Of a stretch of 64,000 bases of DNA, positions 8,068 through 16,546 are shown one piece after another. The stretch is taken from assembly GCA_910575545.1 (NCBI GenBank), contig CAJTFH010000001.1, positions 186,001 to 250,000 of the forward strand, read 5' to 3'. The position numbers and the translations under genes were made by a program. The number at the start of each line of letters is the position of its first letter. The first letter of the stretch is position 1. Source of the DNA: Bacteroidales bacterium (GTDB lineage: Bacteria > Bacteroidota > Bacteroidia > Bacteroidales > Muribaculaceae). The notes under the pieces were generated by a model, which was not told the DNA's origin, searched no databases, and worked only from the letters and a program-made list of their open reading frames with translations.

Positions 8068-8832
8068 ATGAAAAATCCAGGCCGTCAAATTGTATTCCGT
8101 TTCAAGCAATTCGAAATTTCGAACTGCAAAAGTGCCATGAAGGTGGGGACTGACGGGGTTCTGCTTGGCGCATGGGCGTTTAACGAAATCAGCGGGGAGC
8201 AATGTCGCAAGAATGTCAATATCCTTGATGTTGGCTGTGGCACCGGGCTGTTGTCTCTTATGATGGCTCAACGCTTTGATTCTGCGAAAATTACCGGCAT
8301 CGACATTAATCAGGACGCATATGATGAAACTGTAGCTAATTTCAGCGGTTCCTGTTGGAGCAACCGGCTGGCTGTTGAATGTTGTGACTTTGCAGACTTT
8401 GCCATAGGATGCGAATCCGGATTTTTTGACATGATTATATGCAATCCGCCTTTTTTCACCACTGGCGCTCTGTCTCCTGATAATTCCAGATGTATCGCAC
8501 GCCATGAGGGTTCACTTAACCTGGAATGTTTGATTTCATTTTCCTCAGGTTTGCTGCGTGAGGGTGGACGACTGGCATTTGTCACTGCTGCCGAAAATCG
8601 CAAACGTATTGATTTTCTTGCTGCACTTGGGCATATGGACGTCACTCGGGTGTGTATGGTGAAAACTTCTGCAAGCAAGCCGCCACGCAGAGTGATGTGT
8701 GAAATGGTGAAACCTGCCGGTGAGGTTAAAACTGATTCCGGTTCAGATACGATTTTGACGATTCATGACACTTATGGGTTGTATACACCTGAATACATAT
8801 CGCTTGTTGAATCGTTTTACTTAAATTTATGA
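8068..8832 (+). CDS. trmN6: tRNA1(Val) adenine(37)-N6-methyltransferase, TrmN6/YfiC family
   Basis: 254 residues from the ATG at 8068 (MKNPGRQIVFRFKQF). The class I methyltransferase fold shows motif I ILDVGCGTGLLSLMMAQR and the N6-adenine motif NPPF (MIICNPPFFTTG). The N-terminal FRFKQFEIS ... MKVGTDGVLLGAWA is characteristic of the YfiC/TrmN6 family, which modifies A37 of tRNA1(Val). It starts a plus-strand unit with the CPBP protease 19 bases downstream. Confidence 0.88.
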   Translation: MKNPGRQIVFRFKQFEISNCKSAMKVGTDGVLLGAWAFNEISGEQCRKNVNILDVGCGTGLLSLMMAQRFDSAKITGIDINQDAYDETVANFSGSCWSNRLAVECCDFADFAIGCESGFFDMIICNPPFFTTGALSPDNSRCIARHEGSLNLECLISFSSGLLREGGRLAFVTAAENRKRIDFLAALGHMDVTRVCMVKTSASKPPRRVMCEMVKPAGEVKTDSGSDTILTIHDTYGLYTPEYISLVESFYLNL

Positions 8833-8851
8833 CAGACTGTCTCATAATTAT

Positions 8852-9754
8852 ATGGAATACATGAATAATGGTAACTACCGTAGAGATAATATTGGAATGA
8901 CTGTGCGCCAACCTGGCAGTGCGTTAATATTATTGTTCTCGTTATTTGCATTTTTCCTGATACTGACTCCGATATTGACCGGATGGCTAGGAGCTATTAT
9001 AAAGAAACCCGTTGCTGCGCTACGCATAGCCATGGTGGTTCAGGATTTGCTCGTGTTTATTCTTCCTGCCATAATCACTGCATTGGTTTCGACGCGCCTT
9101 CCGGCGAAATTGATGGCGGTCGACGTCAGACCAAACTGGCGAATGCTGTTACTATCGCTACTCACGTTATTGGCCTCTGTTCCGGCCATGAATCTGGTGA
9201 TTGAATGGAATCAGAATATCCACCTACCGGCCAATATGGGGCAGATAGAACAAACGCTTAGAATGTTGGAAGAGAATGCTGCTGCTGTTACGGACATGCT
9301 TATGGCAGGAGCTTCAATCCCATCGCTTATAGTTTCTGTGTTGATTGTGGGTGCTTTAGCCGGGTTTAGCGAAGAGCTGTTTTTCAGAGGCGCCATGCAG
9401 AGGCTTATAATGTCGTCGAGGATGAATCCTCACGCAGTGATATGGATTGTGTCATTGCTTTTCAGCTTGTTCCATTTTCAGTTTTTCGGTTTTGTGCCGC
9501 GTATGCTGTTAGGTGCGTTCTTCGGTTATCTATTGTGGTGGAGCAAATCGCTTTGGATTCCGGTTATCGTGCATATGTTTAACAACACCGTAGTGGTATG
9601 CTCGACGTGGTATGCTACCAATAATCCTGAATCTGCGTTTAATGCTGACAAAATCGGGACGGATTTAAATTCGGCATCATCGATTATAATGGTTTCGGCC
9701 AGCTTGTTGCTTACCATTGTTGGAATTATGGCAATCCGCCGCCAGCAAAGATGA
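8852..9754 (+). CDS. CPBP family intramembrane glutamic endopeptidase
   Basis: 300 residues with about seven or eight membrane helices. The CPBP/Rce1 signature is complete: EELFFRG with E174, E175 and R179, H208 in SLFHFQF, and the HMFNNT motif with H241 and N245. These proteases act within the membrane; in bacteria the substrates are mostly unknown, some being linked to bacteriocin maturation or immunity and others to anti-sigma cleavage. The gene follows trmN6 closely and ends two bases before the convergent lptB stop, so the two transcription units abut. The specific role is not evident. Confidence 0.88.
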   Translation: MEYMNNGNYRRDNIGMTVRQPGSALILLFSLFAFFLILTPILTGWLGAIIKKPVAALRIAMVVQDLLVFILPAIITALVSTRLPAKLMAVDVRPNWRMLLLSLLTLLASVPAMNLVIEWNQNIHLPANMGQIEQTLRMLEENAAAVTDMLMAGASIPSLIVSVLIVGALAGFSEELFFRGAMQRLIMSSRMNPHAVIWIVSLLFSLFHFQFFGFVPRMLLGAFFGYLLWWSKSLWIPVIVHMFNNTVVVCSTWYATNNPESAFNADKIGTDLNSASSIIMVSASLLLTIVGIMAIRRQQR

Positions 9755-9756
9755 TA

Positions 9757-10569
9757 TTATCTTGAAGGGGAGAACTGCTTGCGGTGGAATATGAAATTAC
9801 GGCCAAGATATTTTTCTCTCACCACCGGGTTGGCAGCCAATTCTTCAGATGTGCCCTGAAATAGAATCTTACCCTCGAAAAGGAGATATGCGCGGTCGGT
9901 AATGCGTAGTGTTTCCTGCGCATTATGGTCGGTGATGAGAATCCCTATGTTTTTTTCTTTGAGTTTGTAGACCACCTCCTGTATATCCTCAACCGCAATA
10001 GGGTCAACTCCGGCAAAAGGTTCGTCAAGCATTATGAATTTGGGGTTTATCGCCAGGCATCGAGCTATTTCGGTTCTGCGGCGCTCTCCACCCGACAGGC
10101 GGTCGCCGAGATTCTTGCGCACTTTTTCTAATCGAAATTCTGAAATGAGGCTTTCCAGCTTGTCGCGTTGTTGCTCTTTGGTCATATCGGTCATCTCGAG
10201 TATTGACCGTATGTTATTCTCAACCGTCATCTTACGGAATACCGATGCTTCCTGAGCAAGATATCCGATGCCGTTTTGTGCGCGCTTATAAACCGGATAT
10301 TTAGTTATGTTCTTGTCGTTTAAGAAAATCTGCCCTTCATTAGGGGTTATAAGCCCGGTGGTCATATAGAATGTTGTTGTCTTACCGGCGCCATTAGGGC
10401 CGAGCAAACCAACAATCTCACCCTGTGTCACATCGATAGACACATGGTTTACTACTGTTCTCTGCCGGTATTTCTTGACGAGATTCTCAGTGCGGAGCAC
10501 CATTTTCCCATCGGCCTTCGTATCTGGAATTGGGGAAGTGCTGTCAATTTTCTCAATCTGTTGATCCAT
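9757..10569 (-). CDS. lptB: LPS export ABC transporter ATP-binding protein LptB
   Basis: 270 residues; the usual core begins at [12 protein letters not shown] (residue 23), preceded by a 22-residue hydrophilic extension. Walker [11 protein letters not shown]-loop [18 protein letters not shown] (LptB-like), signature [15 protein letters not shown], Walker [14 protein letters not shown] and H-loop ITDHN are present. LptB powers extraction of lipopolysaccharide from the inner membrane together with LptF/G, which are not in this window. It follows udk by 11 bases on the same strand. Confidence 0.92.
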   Translation of the reverse strand: MDQQIEKIDSTSPIPDTKADGKMVLRTENLVKKYRQRTVVNHVSIDVTQGEIVGLLGPNGAGKTTTFYMTTGLITPNEGQIFLNDKNITKYPVYKRAQNGIGYLAQEASVFRKMTVENNIRSILEMTDMTKEQQRDKLESLISEFRLEKVRKNLGDRLSGGERRRTEIARCLAINPKFIMLDEPFAGVDPIAVEDIQEVVYKLKEKNIGILITDHNAQETLRITDRAYLLFEGKILFQGTSEELAANPVVREKYLGRNFIFHRKQFSPSR

Positions 10570-10581
10570 GTGCCTTTCGTC

Positions 10582-11220
10582 TTAGAGTTCCGGTTCGTCG
10601 TTGTCGTGGTTGCGTCGCAGACGTCCGTCGATATAATCTGTAAGCAATCCTATGGCAACGGCATTCGTTCCACCTTGAGGGATTATCAGGTCGGCATAGC
10701 GTTTTGAAGGCTCGATATACATGTTATGCATAGGCTTGAGCACCCCTTCATAACGGTCGATAACCATTTGCGGAGTGCGTCCGCGCTCAATGCAGTCGCG
10801 GGCAATGACTCTTATAAGCCTGTCGTCTGGATCGGCGTCAACAAAACATTTCACATCCATCATCTGGCGCATGACCGGGTCTGTGAGAACCAATATCCCC
10901 TCAACGATAACAACATCGCAAGGCTCTACATGCACCGTTTCTTTCTGGCGCGTGCATGTCAGATAGGAATATGTCGGCATTTCAATCGGGCGCCCCTCTC
11001 TCAGCTGCTGTAATTGTTCGACCAACAGAGTCCATTCAATGGCATTCGGCTCGTCGAAATTGATTTTACTGCGTTCTTCGGGGGGGATATGCGATGAATC
11101 TTTATAATAGTAATCCTGAGGAATAACGGCAACTTCTCCGGCGGGAAACGACGCCAGAATTTTATTAACCACAGTTGTCTTGCCTGAGCCGGTTCCACCG
11201 GCTATTCCGATAATCAGCAT
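10582..11220 (-). CDS. udk: Uridine kinase
   Basis: 212 residues from the ATG at 11220 (MLIIGIAGGTGSGKTT). The longer reading would need a TTG at 11271. Walker A GGTGSGKTT is at residues 8-16, followed by PQDYYYKDSSH and the uridine-kinase hallmark NFDEPNAIEW; later come VVIVEGILVL and DADPDDRLIRVIARD. It phosphorylates uridine and cytidine to UMP and CMP in pyrimidine salvage. It is the first gene of a two-gene minus-strand unit with lptB. Confidence 0.95.
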   Translation of the reverse strand: MLIIGIAGGTGSGKTTVVNKILASFPAGEVAVIPQDYYYKDSSHIPPEERSKINFDEPNAIEWTLLVEQLQQLREGRPIEMPTYSYLTCTRQKETVHVEPCDVVIVEGILVLTDPVMRQMMDVKCFVDADPDDRLIRVIARDCIERGRTPQMVIDRYEGVLKPMHNMYIEPSKRYADLIIPQGGTNAVAIGLLTDYIDGRLRRNHDNDEPEL

Positions 11221-11351
11221 AATCAGTCTGTTCAAATTTCCGCATATATCCGGAAGATATAATGCCGACAATAGTTTGCGTTAATGGCTACGAAATTAGT
11301 AAAAATACCCCAAACAAACTGTATGCGGGTGTGTTTTTTACTAAAAATTCG

Positions 11352-11359
11352 TACCTTTG
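11352..11359 (+). promoter_or_regulatory. -7 promoter element of the mlaE-mlaF operon
   Basis: TACCTTTG lies 112 bases upstream of mlaE. No clean TTTG was found 19-21 bases upstream. Confidence 0.5.
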
Positions 11360-11389
11360 TCAATGAAGTCGATAAGGCTTTTTTTGCAT

Positions 11390-11422
11390 ATCTTGATTTT
11401 TCCCGTAAAGGAAAGTCAAGAT
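11390..11422 (+). promoter_or_regulatory. Leader hairpin upstream of mlaE
   Basis: A 13-base-pair stem with two G-T pairs (11390-11402 with 11410-11422) closes a 7-base loop. It lies between the -7 box and the mlaE start and is followed by GATTTTAG. It could be an attenuator or an mRNA-stability element. Confidence 0.4.
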
Positions 11423-11470
11423 GATTTTAGTATAAGGGCTGTAAGCATCAGCCATAACACCTGTTGATTC

Positions 11471-12220
11471 ATGGTTATAACAAAATCACTTGAAGAGTTC
11501 GGGAAGTATATATTTTTTCTGCGTAAAACATTTTCCATTCCCGACAAATGGACCGTGTATGGTAAACGGACAATCCAGGAAATCATAAAGTTAGGCGTGG
11601 ATTCGATACCTTTGGTAATTGTTATCTCACTGTTTATCGGGGCTGTGATAACTATCCAGATGCAACTCAATGTCACATCTCCGCTTATTCCGGCCTATTC
11701 CGTAGGATTGGCTACCCGCGACATTGTGTTGCTTGAATTCTCAAATTCGATGCTTTGTCTGATTCTTGCCGGCAAGGTGGGGTCGAGTATCGCATCCGAA
11801 ATAGGCACTATGCGTGTGACCGAGCAGATTGACGCGCTTGACATAATGGGGATAAATTCGGCTAATTTCCTGGTGTTGCCAAAAATAACAGCTTTTGTGT
11901 TTTTCATGCCGGTGCTCGTTATATTCTGTATATTCACCTCGTTTATAGGCGGCTGGGGTGTGGCCCTGTTTACCGATATGATTAGTGTGTCGAAATATAT
12001 CTACGGGCTGCAGGCGTTTTTCCAGGAATGGTATGTATGGTACGGACTTATCAAATCGCTTGTATTTGCATTCATAATAGCCTCTGTAGCATCATTTTTC
12101 GGCTATAATGTAAAGGGTGGCGCTCTCCAGGTAGGAAAAGCAAGCACCAACGCTGTGGTTTCGAGCAGCATCCTGATTCTGCTTTTCGATGTAGTATTGA
12201 CAAAACTCCTGTTGCAATGA
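11471..12220 (+). CDS. mlaE: MlaE/YrbE family ABC permease
   Basis: 249 residues with five or six membrane helices and the MlaE hallmarks VISLFIGAVITIQ, LAGKVGSSIASEIGTMRVTEQIDAL and SVASFFGYNVKGGA. It forms the inner-membrane part of an MCE-type lipid transporter, generally for phospholipid traffic between the inner and outer membranes. Its stop overlaps the start of the ATPase gene by four bases (ATGA). No MCE-domain (MlaD) gene follows in the window, so that partner must be encoded elsewhere. Confidence 0.9.
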   Translation: MVITKSLEEFGKYIFFLRKTFSIPDKWTVYGKRTIQEIIKLGVDSIPLVIVISLFIGAVITIQMQLNVTSPLIPAYSVGLATRDIVLLEFSNSMLCLILAGKVGSSIASEIGTMRVTEQIDALDIMGINSANFLVLPKITAFVFFMPVLVIFCIFTSFIGGWGVALFTDMISVSKYIYGLQAFFQEWYVWYGLIKSLVFAFIIASVASFFGYNVKGGALQVGKASTNAVVSSSILILLFDVVLTKLLLQ

Positions 12221-13008
12221 TTGAAGTCAAGAACATTTCAAAGTCGTTTGACGGCAAAAATATACTCCACGATATAAATGCCACGTTCTATACCGGCAAA
12301 ACAAATCTGATTATCGGGCAGAGCGGTTCGGGTAAAACCGTGCTGATGAAATCGATAGTGGGACTAATCCGTCCGGAATCGGGGGAAATCCTTTACGATG
12401 GCCGAGACTTTCTGAAAATGACAACATCGCAGATGAAATCTCTGCGAAAAGAGATAGGGATGCTTTTTCAGGGGTCGGCATTGTTTGACTCTGAGACAGT
12501 GCTCGGCAATGTGATGTTCCCTTTGAGGATGTTCTCGCAAATGGGGAAAGGGGAGATGATGGATCGTGCGAGATTCTGCCTGGAACGGGTCAATCTGCAG
12601 GGGGCTGAAAACAAATATCCGTCGGAGATATCAGGTGGTATGCAGAAACGTGTCGCCATAGCCCGTGCCATAGCCCTCAATCCAAAATACCTTTTCTGTG
12701 ATGAGCCCAATTCCGGACTCGATCCTAAAACATCGATTCTTATTGATGAGCTGTTGCATGACATAACCCACGAATATAACATCACCACCATAATCAATAC
12801 CCATGATATGAACTCGGTGTTGGGCATAGGGGAGAATATCGTGTTTATCAATAAGGGCCGCAGGGCCTGGGTAGGCGATAAAGAACGGATATTCACCACT
12901 TCAAACGAAGCCCTTAATGAGTTCGTGTTTGCCACACGCCTGTTCCAGGAGGTAAAAGACTACATAATCACAAGCGAGCACAATAAGAAACAAGGTGGCA
13001 CGATGTGA
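12217..13008 (+). CDS. mlaF: MlaF-type ABC transporter ATP-binding protein
   Basis: 263 residues. Walker A GQSGSGKTVLMKSI, Q-loop FQGSALFDSETVLGNV (the MlaF-like SALFD motif), signature ISGGMQKRVAIARAI, Walker B YLFCDEPNSGLDP and H-loop NTHDMNSV are visible. It pairs with MlaE by translational coupling (four-base overlap). It energises MCE-type lipid transport across the periplasm. Confidence 0.92.
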   Translation: MIEVKNISKSFDGKNILHDINATFYTGKTNLIIGQSGSGKTVLMKSIVGLIRPESGEILYDGRDFLKMTTSQMKSLRKEIGMLFQGSALFDSETVLGNVMFPLRMFSQMGKGEMMDRARFCLERVNLQGAENKYPSEISGGMQKRVAIARAIALNPKYLFCDEPNSGLDPKTSILIDELLHDITHEYNITTIINTHDMNSVLGIGENIVFINKGRRAWVGDKERIFTTSNEALNEFVFATRLFQEVKDYIITSEHNKKQGGTM

Positions 13009-13075
13009 CGTTTACTATCGGAGTGTGGGGGAGCTTTAAGGGGGGGTATGGTTATTAAGGTAAAAGGATTGCAAG

Positions 13076-15388
13076 ATGACAGGTCATAGGATACCATTCG
13101 CTGATGATGTTCACGACAGCAGGTTGAAAGCTCAAGATGCCGATGTAGTTACGGATTTGACTCAGGAGCAAAAACGTAATCTATTGGGGGATGAGGAACT
13201 CCGGGCATTACCCGGCTATTTCCGCACATTGCTCCGGAATGCCGGGGAAACGGCTGAAACGGAAGACATCAGGCGCCTACGCGAGATTATGCGTCGCGGG
13301 GTGTGCAGCGGCAGGTATAACCGCGACAAATTCGGCAATTCGGCCGTCATAAGAAGTGTTATAACCGCCGGAGAGTTGTGTTTGAGGGTCAGTCCCGACC
13401 GTAATATGGTAATTGCCATATTGCTTTATCCGCTGTGTCTGACAGATGCGCTTTCGGAGACTGACATCAAAGAAGAATGGGGCGATGATATAGCAAAGAT
13501 GGTGCGGGGGTTGCTTAAGGTTTCAACGCTTTATCAGCGAGGCGCGGCGGTTGAATCTGAGAATTTCCGCAGATTGTTGATGGCTTTTGCAGAAGACATC
13601 AGGGTCATTATCATTATGATTGTCGACCGGCTGGTGCTTATGAAAATCATCAACCATCATCCTAATGAAAAGCTGGTGCATGATGTGGCCTATGAAGCTA
13701 ACTATCTATATGCATCGCTGGCCCACAGGCTTGGATTATATTCTATAAAATCGGAGCTTGAGGATATGTCGCTTAAATACACCGACCGCGCGACATATAC
13801 ATCCATAGCCAGGCAGCTTAATGAGCGTAAGAATGCGCGTGATGCATATATTTCGGCATTTATCACGCCTATAAAGGAAAAGCTTTCAGGGTTAAATCTG
13901 AATTTTGATATAAAAGGACGAACAAAGTCGATATTCTCCATCTGGAACAAGATGAAAAAGCAGAAGAACGATATCGACCACATTTATGACCTTTTTGCGA
14001 TACGCATAATTATCGACACTCCTCCGGAGAAAGAGAAAAGCGATTGTTGGTTGGCTTATTCAGTTGTCACCGATATGTACCAGCCGAATCCTTCACGAAT
14101 GAAAGATTGGATTTCGATTCCTAAGAGTAATGGTTATGAGTCGTTACATATAACCGTAGCCGGACCGGAAGGGAAATGGGTTGAAGTGCAGATCCGTACC
14201 CGCCGCATGGATCTGGTTGCAGAAAAAGGACTTGCGGCCCATTGGCGTTACAAAGGTATAAAGAGCGAAAGCAATCTTGATGCCTGGATGAATAATGTGC
14301 GCGATATACTTGAAACCGCTGATTCCGGCCCTATGGAGCTGATGCGTAATTTCAAGATGGATATATATGACAAAGAGGTGTTTGTGTTCACTCCTAAAGG
14401 GGATTTATACCGTTTACCCGCCGGAGCGACATTGCTCGATTTCGCATTTAATATCCATTCAAAGCTCGGGTGCATGTGTGTGGGAGGAATGGTCAACGGA
14501 AAGAATGAGAAGTTGACCTATAGGCTCCGTAGCGGCGATACTGTGGAAGTTCTCACATCTGCGTCGCAACAGCCAAAACAAGACTGGCTTAATTTCGTTG
14601 TCACATCCAAAGCCCGGACAAAAATAAGACAGACGCTCAAGGAGCGTGAAAACCGGTCGGCGGAATTGGGGCGTGAGATGTTGCAGCGACGGTTCAAGAA
14701 CCGCAAAATCAATCTTGATGAAGCAACCTTGAGCCGATTAATCAAAAAACTCGGATTTAAAAACAGCACGGATTTCTTCAATGACATAGCAAATGAGCAT
14801 CTTGATGTGAATGCTGTCACAGAGAAATATGTAGCATTCGATGTTCAGCAACACGAGGCTCATACCACCCGCATATCTGCAGAGGAGTTTACATTGCAGA
14901 ACCAACCAGAAGAGTCTGATGTATCGCAAAACGATGGCGGGGATGTGCTTGTAATAGGCAATGACATCAAGGGTATCAGCTACCGGTTTGCCAAATGTTG
15001 CAATCCGATTTACGGTGATGACGTGTTCGGGTTCATATCATCTGAGGGCGTTATCAAGATACATCGGTCTGATTGTCCGAATGCCCGTCATATCGAAGAA
15101 CGTTATCCATACAGGATGATAACCACCAGATGGTCTGGCAAAATCGGATCGCAATTCGGAGCCACCTTGCGGGTTGTGGGGCGTGATGATATAGGTATTG
15201 TAACCAATATAACATCGATAATATCAAAAGAGAAAAATGTTGTGCTCCGAAATATTGCCATTGATTCACACGATGGCTTATTCCACGGCCATCTGATTGT
15301 CGGTGTTAATGACACCCGCACTCTGACAAGTCTGATAAAAAAAATTCAGACTGTCAAAGGCGTTAAAGAGGTCAACAGGGCCGGCTGA
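13076..15388 (+). CDS. relA: RelA-type (p)ppGpp synthetase with degenerate HD domain
   Basis: 770 residues with the long RelA/SpoT architecture. The N-terminal pseudo-hydrolase region has LLYPLCLTD where active hydrolases carry LLHDVVEDT, so the metal-binding HD is replaced by Y118-P119; AEDIRVIIIMIVDRL is retained. The synthetase domain (about 240-395) has YESLHITV and VEVQIRT, consistent with activity. A TGS domain starts at about 435 (VFVFTPKGDLYRLP) and a C-terminal ACT domain is near 690-770. The likely role is amino-acid starvation signalling with no hydrolase activity. It starts 67 bases after mlaF and a seven-G run (13040-13046) lies 29 bases upstream. Confidence 0.92.
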   Translation: MTGHRIPFADDVHDSRLKAQDADVVTDLTQEQKRNLLGDEELRALPGYFRTLLRNAGETAETEDIRRLREIMRRGVCSGRYNRDKFGNSAVIRSVITAGELCLRVSPDRNMVIAILLYPLCLTDALSETDIKEEWGDDIAKMVRGLLKVSTLYQRGAAVESENFRRLLMAFAEDIRVIIIMIVDRLVLMKIINHHPNEKLVHDVAYEANYLYASLAHRLGLYSIKSELEDMSLKYTDRATYTSIARQLNERKNARDAYISAFITPIKEKLSGLNLNFDIKGRTKSIFSIWNKMKKQKNDIDHIYDLFAIRIIIDTPPEKEKSDCWLAYSVVTDMYQPNPSRMKDWISIPKSNGYESLHITVAGPEGKWVEVQIRTRRMDLVAEKGLAAHWRYKGIKSESNLDAWMNNVRDILETADSGPMELMRNFKMDIYDKEVFVFTPKGDLYRLPAGATLLDFAFNIHSKLGCMCVGGMVNGKNEKLTYRLRSGDTVEVLTSASQQPKQDWLNFVVTSKARTKIRQTLKERENRSAELGREMLQRRFKNRKINLDEATLSRLIKKLGFKNSTDFFNDIANEHLDVNAVTEKYVAFDVQQHEAHTTRISAEEFTLQNQPEESDVSQNDGGDVLVIGNDIKGISYRFAKCCNPIYGDDVFGFISSEGVIKIHRSDCPNARHIEERYPYRMITTRWSGKIGSQFGATLRVVGRDDIGIVTNITSIISKEKNVVLRNIAIDSHDGLFHGHLIVGVNDTRTLTSLIKKIQTVKGVKEVNRAG

Positions 15389-15446
15389 CAAGTAGGCTTC
15401 GGCATCATTCATCTTAATATCGTATTCAAATCAAAAAATAGTGACC

Positions 15447-16280
15447 ATGAATTATAACATACTTTCTATTGCAGCTGTTGTTGCTATGGTTTCATGCGGG
15501 CAGTCGGAAAATCCTGATGCGCGTGAGCTATATAATCAGGCAGACCAGGCTTTTCAAGCAGGTGATTATGCATCTGCGACCATTCTGCTTGATTCACTTC
15601 AGAAGGGATACCCTTCGGAAATCGGTATTCAACGGGAGGCTATGTCATTGCGGCCTAAGGTTATTGAGCAGGCTGCAATGTTGGAAATAGCCTCTATTGA
15701 TTCAATGGCAAATGCCGACAAGCAGTTTATGGAACAGTTAAAACCTAAGCTGAAGTGGATTAAAACACCCGGAATGATTGAGGGATATTGGATTGATGAT
15801 AAAGCATATAAACCGGATTTCATGAATTCCACAGGAATTGAAGCGAGGGTGTCTGAAATCGGGCAATTCTATGTTGTGTCATCATCAAACCCTTCAGTAG
15901 GGCATACTTCCATAACGCTTGTCATTGGAGATTATTCCGCAACTACACCTGAGGTGGCATATGATGGGGAAAGCAACTACCGCATAGGAGGTGGGGAAGT
16001 AATCACATTCTCTCCAGAGCAAAGTGATACAATAGGTGCACTTGCAGCTAAATTCCAGCCGCAGACACTTCCACAGAATATTAAAATCACGTTTAACGGC
16101 AGTAAGGCTAAGAAATCGGTAAATCTGACTACAGCTCAGACTCAAGGCATTGCTAACGCTTACCGTTATTCATCGTCCATTATAAGAGCCCGTGATAACG
16201 AAGTTAAACGACAACGTTTAATGAAAACGATTGAGATAGCCCAACGACAGATGCAGACTATGTCGAACAAGCAATCTTAG
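15447..16280 (+). CDS. Hypothetical lipoprotein with TPR-like N-terminus
   Basis: 277 residues from the ATG at 15447; a GTG two codons earlier is possible. The N-terminus MNYNILSIAAVVAMVSCGQS carries a lipobox with cysteine 17, so it should be lipidated and inserted into the inner or outer membrane. ELYNQADQAFQAGDYASATILLDSL resembles one TPR unit. The middle part is beta-rich and the end (RARDNEVKRQRLMKTIEIAQ) helical and basic. I do not recognise a named family. It lies 58 bases after relA and may be read from the same transcript. Confidence 0.75.
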   Translation: MNYNILSIAAVVAMVSCGQSENPDARELYNQADQAFQAGDYASATILLDSLQKGYPSEIGIQREAMSLRPKVIEQAAMLEIASIDSMANADKQFMEQLKPKLKWIKTPGMIEGYWIDDKAYKPDFMNSTGIEARVSEIGQFYVVSSSNPSVGHTSITLVIGDYSATTPEVAYDGESNYRIGGGEVITFSPEQSDTIGALAAKFQPQTLPQNIKITFNGSKAKKSVNLTTAQTQGIANAYRYSSSIIRARDNEVKRQRLMKTIEIAQRQMQTMSNKQS

Positions 16281-16546
16281 GGAGGATAATCCACATTTTC
16301 ACTTACACTCTCATAGAGAGCGTTTGGATTTAACACATTGCCAATTAATGGAATGATGTTGAATCATTTCAAATATAGCTTGAGGTCTTTTTGGGCGCTT
16401 TTCACAAGTTTCTTCGGTTACGATGCTCGCATCTTTCGCTCATCAACTTGCGAAATTCTCTCCAAAAATCCTCTAATTATATCTCTGGGTTAAATTCAAA
16501 CAGTTTCCAAGAATAATATTAAACCAACTCATTTTAGAGCTTTTTT
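16281..16546. other. Intergenic region with repeat-like segments
   Basis: 266 bases without a gene. It contains a 48-base segment repeated elsewhere in the window (16320-16367) and a second palindromic block (16405-16450) with CAAGTT/AACTTG arms around GATGC-TC-GCATC. Confidence 0.6.
16320..16367 (+). repeat. 48-base interspersed stem-loop repeat, copy A
   Basis: 40 of 48 positions match the copy at 26322-26369 in the same orientation. The shared core is TTTAACACATT, CCAATTAAT and GATGTTGAATCA. Within this copy GATTTAACA can pair with TGTTGAATC. It lies 40 bases after a plus-strand stop codon. Confidence 0.65.

Noticed and set aside
11363-11467. 34-codon leader ORF before mlaE as an annotated gene
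   Set aside because: Its ATG lies four bases after the -7 box, at or before the expected transcription start, so it was kept only as a note in the leader finding.
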